Source of the DNA: Mesostigma viride
Lineage: Eukaryota; Streptophyta; Mesostigmatophyceae; Mesostigmatales; Mesostigmataceae
Assembly: GCA_009746045.1 (NCBI GenBank)
Contig: RPFO01000692.1
Location: 214,285-254,284 of the forward strand
Direction: 5' to 3'
DNA: 40,000 bases
The notes beneath the pieces are model-generated. The model had not been told where the DNA came from, ran no database searches, and was given only the letters and a program-made list of their open reading frames with translations. Shown piece by piece: positions 33,610 to 40,000 of this stretch (position 1 is its first letter; every line of letters begins with the position of its first letter). A program made the position numbers and the translations under genes.

Positions 33610-35500
33610 TAATTAATAGACACGTGACTGCGTCACGTGAGCATAAGTCCTCAGTGGGAGGGGAACATGGGATGGAATGGATGGTATAAGATATCTAGGT
33701 CCTAGTTACAGGGGTGTGGGCACCGCGGCCCGAATCGCTATGAATGCCATACTTGGTCACACGCGGCTATACAATGGCTAGGGCATATGGCAGCCACCGT
33801 GTCCTGCTCTCTGACGAGCCTCCGCCTGCTGAGTGGCAGACGGCCATCCGCGTCATGCTGTACAAGAAGGGCTCTGCTGCTGACCCCGGTAACTACCAGG
33901 GTGTCCAGATGCCTCCAGAGCGCCGCGCTGAAGGTCTTCATGTGCATGATGCTGCACAGGCTCCGCGCCGCGCTGGACCCACACCTGGGTGAGTCTCAGA
34001 TGGGTTTCCGTCGTGGTCGTAACACTGTCATGGCTGTGTTTGTCGCGCGCCGGTTGATGGAGGAGGTGCGCCGCCTTTGCCCTGACAGTTTGCCGCTGGT
34101 CTTCATTTTTGTTGACTATATCAAGGCCTTTGACACGGTCCTCTGGGAGGCTCTTTGGGCCATCCTAGCTCTGGATCGGGTGCCACCAGCGTTTATGGCC
34201 GCCATTCGTCGACTTTATGAGGGCTCACAGGCAGTAGTGCGGACTGCGGAAGGCACCACCCCACCATTCCCCCTTCACCACGGGGTGTGGCAAGGTTGTG
34301 TCCTGTCCCCATACCTGTTCATTATTGTCGTGGATCACGTCATGCGCTGTTGGCACGTGCGCGCTTTACAGCTCTTAAGGGGTTCGAGCCCGGCTTAGAC
34401 ATCCTTAACGAGCGCGAGCACGGCGGGGTTAGCACTGGCTACCGGCGCCTGGCCGACCTGATTTGATTTATGCGGACGACACCACCCTCATCGCGCGCCC
34501 CGAGCACATTCAGACCTGGCTGGACTGTCTGGGCCTGGAGGCGAGGGCGGTGGGGTTGGAGATTAGCGTCAAAACTGAGGCGATGGTGATTGGGGCCTCC
34601 AGTACACCCCCGCTGCTGCGCCTGCTCGACGGGACGGAGGTCCCGTTCCGCGATCGTTTCAAACTGTTGGGGAGTATGCTCGATCCCTGACACCGCAGGC
34701 GATGTGGACATCCGCATCGGCCTGGCCTGGGCCAGGCTCCGTTCGCTCAATGTTCACCTACTGCATGGCGCTCGAAGGGCCTGAGCGAGCACCGCAAGCG
34801 CATGCTCTTCAAGGTCCTCGTCCTCACGGTGCTCACGTATGACGCCGAGGCGTGGACAATCACACCAACACTGGCAGCTAAGCTAGACCGGGCACGGTTT
34901 ACAGGATGCTCCGACAGGTCCTGAACGTCTAGGGTTTTCCAAGCGCCCGTCATTAGAGTCTTTGTATGCAGGGTATGCCTCGTATTTTGGACGAGATTAG
35001 GCAGCGTAGGATAGCATTTGTAGGACACCTTGCTCGCACCAGCCAGGTCGACACCGCCCTTGGTCTGGCAGGCCCCCAGCGGCTTGGCCAGCCAGGGCGG
35101 CATATTCTGACCTGGCCTGGCCCCAAGGGCATTCCCAAGAGGGTAGGGAGAGATGTTACGAACTACATCCAGATGTTGCTGGACGACCTAGCGGTCCCAG
35201 CCCAGTTTGAATACCGCATCCACTCTCTCTCCCTTCTATGGACTGCCATGCAGAACAAGACGCGGTGGCAGAAGATTGTCAAGGCTCACACGCCAGCCCC
35301 TGTGGGCAAGCCACCTCCCCCCACGAGGAGGAGGCGTTTTGATGCATGAGTAGGGTAGTTAGGATTTTTCTAGACTAGATAGCTTAGCATTAGGTTAGTT
35401 CGATTACGCGGCTCCCTCCACTCCACCCATCCATCAAGGAATATGTGCTACATGATCTCCCAACGGAGGCATGTTATAATTTAATTTAATTTAATTTAAT
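33610..35500 (+). mobile_element. LINE copy B (non-LTR retrotransposon, internally deleted)
   Basis: It begins with the palindrome CACGTGAC-TGC-GTCACGTG (33621-33639) and the leader shared with remnant A, carries reverse-transcriptase coding sequence, and ends with CCACCCATCCATC, the hairpin at 35450-35474 and a TTTAATTTAATTTAAT tail. No endonuclease domain is visible between leader and RT, so the 5' half is deleted. It appears inserted directly into the TTAAT tail region of the preceding copy. Confidence 0.85.
33770..35349 (+). pseudogene. LINE ORF2 reverse transcriptase, frameshifted
   Basis: Blocks of a non-LTR reverse transcriptase appear in order but in different frames. EWQTAIRVMLYKKGSAADPG with NYQGVQ (near 33831) is in one frame. 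HLGESQMGFRRGRNT, FVDYIKAFDTVLW (block A, catalytic Asp near 34114) and GVWQGCVLSPYLF (block B, near 34282) are in the next. IYADDTTLIA (block C, near 34466), GLEISVKTEAMVIG and FKLLGSMLDP follow after a further shift. FKVLVLTVLTYDAEAWTITP (near 34810) and RRIAFVGHLAR to PVGKPPPPTRRRRFDA form the C-terminal region to the stop at 35349. At least three frameshifts mean no intact product. Confidence 0.88.
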
Positions 35501-35529
35501 AATCATCTTCCACCCCATGTCATGTGCAC

Positions 35530-35661
35530 AGGCCTTCTTTTAGGTATGATCCATCATGGTGGTGCAGGTGCACATTGTGCACCCATAGTAGGTGGCAGTT
35601 TACATCCTCCACCTGCAGGTTGTAGCCCTGACTGTATTAAAAACCCATATTTCCCTTCTCC
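35530..35661. other. Spacer between LINE copies B and C
   Basis: Includes the segment (about 35563-35616) whose complement resembles 33190-33245. No ORF supported. Confidence 0.45.
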
Positions 35662-35918
35662 ACTCTCTCTCCCGTCTTTGGACTGCCATGCAGGACAAGA
35701 CGCGGTGGAAGAAGATTGTCAAGGCGCACACGCCCGACCCTGTGGGCAAGCCACCTCCCCCCAAGTGGAGGAGGCGTTTTGATGAGTAGTGCAGTTAGGA
35801 TTTTCTAGATAGAGTTAGGATAGTTCGATCACGCGACTTCCCATCCATCATGAAATATGTGCTACATGACCTCCCCACGGAGGCATGTTATAATTTAATT
35901 TAATTTAATTTAATTCCC
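35662..35918 (+). mobile_element. LINE copy C, 5'-truncated
   Basis: It starts at CACTCTCTCTCCCGTCTTTG and encodes the last residues of ORF2 (LWTAMQDKTRWKKIVKAHTP, stop near 35789), nearly identical to the end of copy B. The 3' UTR, hairpin at 35864-35888 and TTTAATTTAATTTAATT tail follow. Confidence 0.9.
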
Positions 35919-35985
35919 CTTCTCAGGGATATGTGTTACATAGGCTCCCCACGGAGCTATGTTCTTAATTAATTAGTTCATTAAT
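35919..35985 (+). mobile_element. LINE copy D, 3' tail only
   Basis: TTCTCAGGGATATGTGTTAC, the hairpin at 35938-35962 and a TTAATTAATTAG tail directly follow the tail of copy C. A 5'-truncated insertion into an older tail. Confidence 0.8.
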
Positions 35986-36154
35986 GATAGAACGTGGACA
36001 GGCCACCAAGTGTCCGATGGCCTGAGCATTTCACCACTAACTTGTCATGCATCCAACAGCACGGACACACTGCCATGATCAACTTTCTACATTAGGCCCG
36101 GGCACGCCACCACTGCGATTGTCAGACATCTGATGTCATGGACACATCACTTTG

Positions 36155-36349
36155 TCACAGATCTGACTGTGTGGACACGTCGCTGGGCCTCCCCTCCTCG
36201 TCTTCCTCCTCCTCCACCTCTTCCTCGGGCTCACTCTCATCGTCCATGTCCGCCACGTCATCGTCTTGCTCGATGCCTTGGGCCTCGTGCGTCTCCGCGC
36301 GCCACCCAAGTGGGTTGGTGTGCGCCGATGCCATGCGGATGACCGCCAG
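36155..36349 (-). CDS. Terminal exon candidate with Asp/Glu-rich tail
   Basis: 65 codons including the TGA stop, phase 0 from acceptor CTGCCAG. Residues 28-52 are mostly Asp and Glu, and the exon ends SDVSTQSDL. Codon use (GCG, CGC, GAG, GTC) matches the VPS11 and TFB4 exons rather than the flanking DNA. Family unknown. Confidence 0.45.
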   Translation of the reverse strand: MAVIRMASAHTNPLGWRAETHEAQGIEQDDDVADMDDESEPEEEVEEEEDEEGRPSDVSTQSDL

Positions 36350-38060
36350 CTGGCAGCGCGACGGATCGATATCAATCAGACGATCAATCAGGCGAGCAAT
36401 GAGTCAATCGATCAAAATATGGATGGATCGATTGACCAGCTCAAAGTCTACCAATGAATAAAACAAACAGCAAACAAACCAATCAAACAGTTGAGTGTGA
36501 TTCTAACAAGCAGATCACCGCCAGAGGCTGATGCACGCAAAAATTGCACACATGCCTGGATGCCCACGCGCACGCCCACACCCACGCCCACGCCCACACA
36601 CACGCCCACGCCCACACACACGCCCACGCCCACGCCCACGCCCACGCCCACGCCCACGCCCACGCCCACGCCCACGCCCACGCCCACGCCCACGCCCACG
36701 CCCACGCCCACGCCCACGCCCACGCCCACGCCCACGCCCACGCCCACGCCCACGCCCACGCCCACGCCCACGCCCACGCCCACGCCCACGCCTACGCCCA
36801 CAGGCACGCTCACGCGCCCACACACAATGGTTATCATTAAGAAAATATGTGGGACAAGAGTCATATGTGATCGCCATTTCACACAAGTGTGCTGCCTACC
36901 ACGTTCAAGACACGTGCGCGTTCAAGTTTTTTAATGCATGGAAACATTAGCTGCGCGGCGGGAGGTAGGCTCTGGAGTATCAAGGCCCTGAACAAGGGGG
37001 AACAAAGACAGGGGGGCAAACTATGTCAAAGCGGATGCCAGGCACCACCACCTTGGCAGGGCAAACCCTTAATGACCACTGCGCAGGCTCGGAGTGGAAA
37101 GGACATGATACATGAGTCAGGGGCAGCGGGGGGGGGGGGGAAGGGGAGGAGCCGAGCAGGTTCGGCACATCGCGGCTGCCGTTCAAGGCAAGCATTGCGG
37201 GATTCATTTCCATGCGCGGAGGCGTGCACGGGGTAATTATTAATTATTGTTATGTTATTCTTTTGGTCGGCTAGAGCATACTGTGGGCAAAAGCCGCCAG
37301 TTTTCCAACCGAAGGCATTAGCAGTTAAAGTTGGAATAAAATTACCAACATTGTGGCTTCGCAGTTCTCGTGGGAATATTCAAGGGCCTGGGAGGCTAGA
37401 ATACCAAGCAAAGTGGCAGTAATGCCGTCATGGCTAGCAGTAATTCCGGTGACGACCTTTTCTAGGTGACAATTGACACTGATATTGAGAACTGGTGGCT
37501 AACCTTGCAGCAAAACAGAACATGAGGCTGACTGAGAAGGATGCCGTGGTGGGAGGCAAATAAAGCAGCACAATAGCACAGGGTGTTATGGATAAGGAAA
37601 TGTCCACAAAAAAGCTGAAATTTGAGGCCAAGGCAAAAAACAAATTCAATCACTGGCATGGCATAATGTGCCTGGTAGACAATATTTGAAAATGCTAACA
37701 GGTTGAGCGGTGGGAGGAAACAAACGCGGGACGTCTATAACTAGATTGCTGTTTAGTCAACCGGTACTCTTGCAGGGGCGGGCGGACAGGGACTACGAGG
37801 CAGCTGGAACAAAAGTAGGAATCCCAACTCTACAGACCGATGAGATGTCGTGATTTCATGTTGCTCTGAAGGAAATATGCAATCTTCCAAATTGCCAAGG
37901 TACGGCGAAAGCCGTTGCATCACCGCTGCACTAACGATACTAAACTACGCACCTTCGCCTCAAGCTTTGCCTCCTCCTTCGCGATTTCTTCTTCAGTAAT
38001 TAAGGAAGGAGTCCAAGTCCGCTCCAGCGGCGGCGGCATGAGAGTAGGGAGCAGCGCCAT
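36155..38060 (-). CDS. Possible gene with acidic C-terminus, unrecognised
   Basis: Two minus-strand segments look like real exons. The first, 37953-38060, starts at ATG, encodes [20 protein letters not shown] then [16 protein letters not shown] (36 codons), and ends at donor GTGCGT. The last, 36155-36349, follows acceptor CTGCCAG, encodes [20 protein letters not shown], then an Asp/Glu-rich tail and QSDL-stop (65 codons, G/C-rich third positions). A possible middle piece near 37160-37215 reads [21 protein letters not shown] do not recognise the family, and it is not certain that these pieces belong to one gene. The acidic tail would suit a nuclear or ribosome-associated protein, but that is speculation. 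Confidence 0.35.
36562..36812. repeat. (CACGCC)n hexanucleotide repeat
   Basis: About 40 copies of CACGCC with CACACA interruptions at the left end. It would be intronic if the acidic-tail gene is real. Thr/Pro, His/Ala, Arg/Pro and Val/Gly ORFs across it are artefacts. Confidence 0.97.
36813..37952. other. Intron-like or intergenic DNA
   Basis: A G15-like run lies near 37129. Apart from the weak exon candidate near 37160-37215, nothing coding or repetitive was recognised. Confidence 0.4.
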
Positions 38061-39884
38061 GGAATAGAGATCCAAGTTCCTCCGACTGAGGTGTTGGGCA
38101 GAAGCTGCTTCGGAGCTTAAGCAGGCAGCGTGGAGCTCATTGGCTTGCCGAAAGCGACCCAAGATCTTTTTACATGGGTACCTGGTCGTCGAATTCAGCG
38201 CAGCTTATTTAAATGGGCTAGTTAATCTATTGCGATGGATGAGTGAATGCGGTAGCAGGGTGTGTGTTATTTTTGCTGTGATGATTGCCTGATGCAGGGG
38301 GGCTCACCTCAGGCAAACTGCTCTGTAACTCAAAAGTTTACATGGACGTCCTGCGAAAGCAAATCGTGCCTGTGTCCTTGCTGACGCTTTTCACCGTGCA
38401 AAACTGCAAACTGACCGTGCCTGGGCAGGTTCCACCCACCCCTTCGACTCAGATTTTCCGAAGTGCGCAAAATACACAATGGTCGTTCATCTGCAAACCT
38501 TGCCACGTGGAACAAACTGCCGCTGCTCCATGACAATTTCAACTCAAAGCGCCCTATGGACGCCTATTCAGTATTCACAATTTCACATTCATCTTTCCTA
38601 ATTACTCCTGGATGCGGCATTTCCGCACATCCTAAAGCCCTATCAAAACTTGATATTAATAATAGGCCGTCTACAGTCTACTGTTGGGTACTGTAATGGG
38701 TGCCCGCGTAGGCGCGTACGGTAGAGTGCTCGTGTTTGTGTGGAAGCCTACCCCGCTGCCCATGTGCGGCGTGCGGGCAACAACAACAACAACCCCGCTG
38801 CCCGGCCTTGCAGTCATGGGCACGTGGCGTCCCCACGTGCAGTCTTGCCCTGTCGCGTCGTCGTAACGTCGATTTCCTGTGCGTTCACTTTCCCCTCTTT
38901 TTTTTGTTACAGTCTGCAGATCACAAGCGATGCGCTGCGAGCGTTAATATTAGACACGAGAACCTGGATTAGGTAGCTATAACGGTAAATTGGGGCCATG
39001 GTGAAAGTTCCGACGTTTGTATGACCGTCGTCATCGCGCGGAGAGCTATTAGGTATGTCCTACCCGGGCTTCACGTGCCCGCCATTTCGTTTTCGCATGT
39101 CGACATATATACATCTCTTGCCAGGCGTTTTTTTCGAGTGGTTTAGATTGGTCAGATGCTGGCATGTGGGTGGTTGATGTCTTGAGCTTGGTATACTTAA
39201 TGCAGCGGATCACTAGTATGGGACAGAGAAACATGTACAGCTTCATGCGGTCAGGGCCACGAGAATTGAGGGGAGAGTGTGCACATGTGGTAATTCCAAT
39301 CTCGTGCGGGCCCTATCACTGGTAGATACCAATTATTATGGACGTTATCTCAACAAGATGTGCAAGATGGTATAAGAAAATGATAATCACTGGTTGCTAT
39401 AGATCTGTACGTGCCTCGGACGCAATGCCAGCTTAGTTCTTGGACTTGATCACGCACCTTAATGGTGAAGTTCGCTTGCCTCGAGTATACATGCAGAATT
39501 TGACCGGTGATAAGCAGTGGGTCGAAAATTAGTACATGGCGGCAGCATGGGAGAGAATTTCGCCCCACGGGTGTACATTATATGTCCATAAAATGCCCTC
39601 ATTCGCGTCGCACAGTGTCCCATCCGCTTCGGTCTGCATCGCCAACGTGGCGTCTGTCCAGGCGGTGCCGCGCTATCCCGCTCGGCACTCGGAAGCCTTG
39701 TGTTCTTTTGCCAGGTTTTACTAGGCTCATTTACTTTTCCCATCCCATCGCCATGGGTTAATGTGTGCCCGCAGCCTGTTCCTTGGCCGTGAGCACAAAC
39801 TTTGTATTCTGTCGAAGTCGGGCTCCTAAGTAACCATGCATGTAGTTTCTTGGGTAATTTTGCCCATTATCAATCGAACCCCAG
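38061..39884. other. No supported gene
   Basis: Short ORFs on both strands lack recognisable domains, codon bias or splice context. AACAACAACAACAAC near 38779 is a small microsatellite. Tentatively intergenic. Confidence 0.4.
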
Positions 39885-39995
39885 GCATCTCCTCGTCCAA
39901 TGCATTTTTTCGGTCTGATGTACTTCTTTCTTTGTCTTATGCACTTCTTTCTTTGTCCAAGGCACGTGCATTTAGTTCTTTGTCTAATGCACCTT
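39885..39995. repeat. Degenerate ~23-bp repeat at the right edge
   Basis: Four to five related words of the type TTCTTTGTCTAATGCAC, for example TTCTTTGTCTTATGCAC near 39930 and TTCTTTGTCCAAGGCAC near 39949. Diverged, with no coding role evident. Confidence 0.6.
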
Positions 39996-40000
39996 TTCAT

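Noticed and set aside
36491-36934. Thr/Pro, His/Ala, Arg/Pro and Val/Gly repeat ORFs
   Set aside because: Six-frame translation of the CACGCC hexanucleotide repeat.
38684-39761. Short plus- and minus-strand ORFs near the right edge
   Set aside because: None has a domain, codon bias like the real exons, or credible splice sites.

Overview
The window is nuclear DNA of a eukaryote, most likely a green alga. The two recognisable host genes resemble plant orthologues, their exons are GC-rich with G/C third positions, the introns are long and crowded with tandem repeats, and there are degenerate LINE retrotransposons. A TGTAA motif, the usual chlorophyte poly(A) signal, follows one gene. No bacterial operons, rRNA, tRNA or CRISPR array were seen.

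Positions 1-28025 hold most of one minus-strand gene, VPS11, a core subunit of the CORVET/HOPS tethering complexes. Fourteen exons (1067 codons) can be joined by sight: the beta-propeller and the first part of the alpha-solenoid. The C-terminal solenoid and RING lie beyond the left edge. Its introns contain nearly every large repeat in the window: polypurine tracts (1-2042), GA repeats (2679-2886), minisatellites of 23, 33, 28, 28 and 67 bp, and an 11.2-kb array of a 20-bp unit (15021-26190) filling intron 2. The giant ORFs across these repeats are artefacts.

Positions 28026-30678 are the divergent intergenic region between VPS11 and TFB4, with a CACGTG cluster, a TIR-like element and a strong nested hairpin. 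Positions 30679-31563 are an intact, intronless TFB4/GTF2H3 gene (TFIIH p34 subunit).

Positions 32330-35975 are a pile-up of decayed LINE copies: an ORF1-like remnant, a frameshifted reverse transcriptase and at least five 3' ends, one inverted. Positions 36155-38060 may contain a minus-strand gene with an acidic C-terminus that I do not recognise. No gene is supported in 38061-40000.

The most unusual signal is that many exon edges of VPS11, and the 3' end of TFB4, have one to four decayed copies in the adjacent noncoding DNA ('exon-edge echoes'). This suggests the introns grew by repeated local duplication seeded at exon boundaries. The second is a bulged hairpin at all five LINE 3' ends whose paired bases change together. 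All comparisons were made by eye, without alignment statistics.
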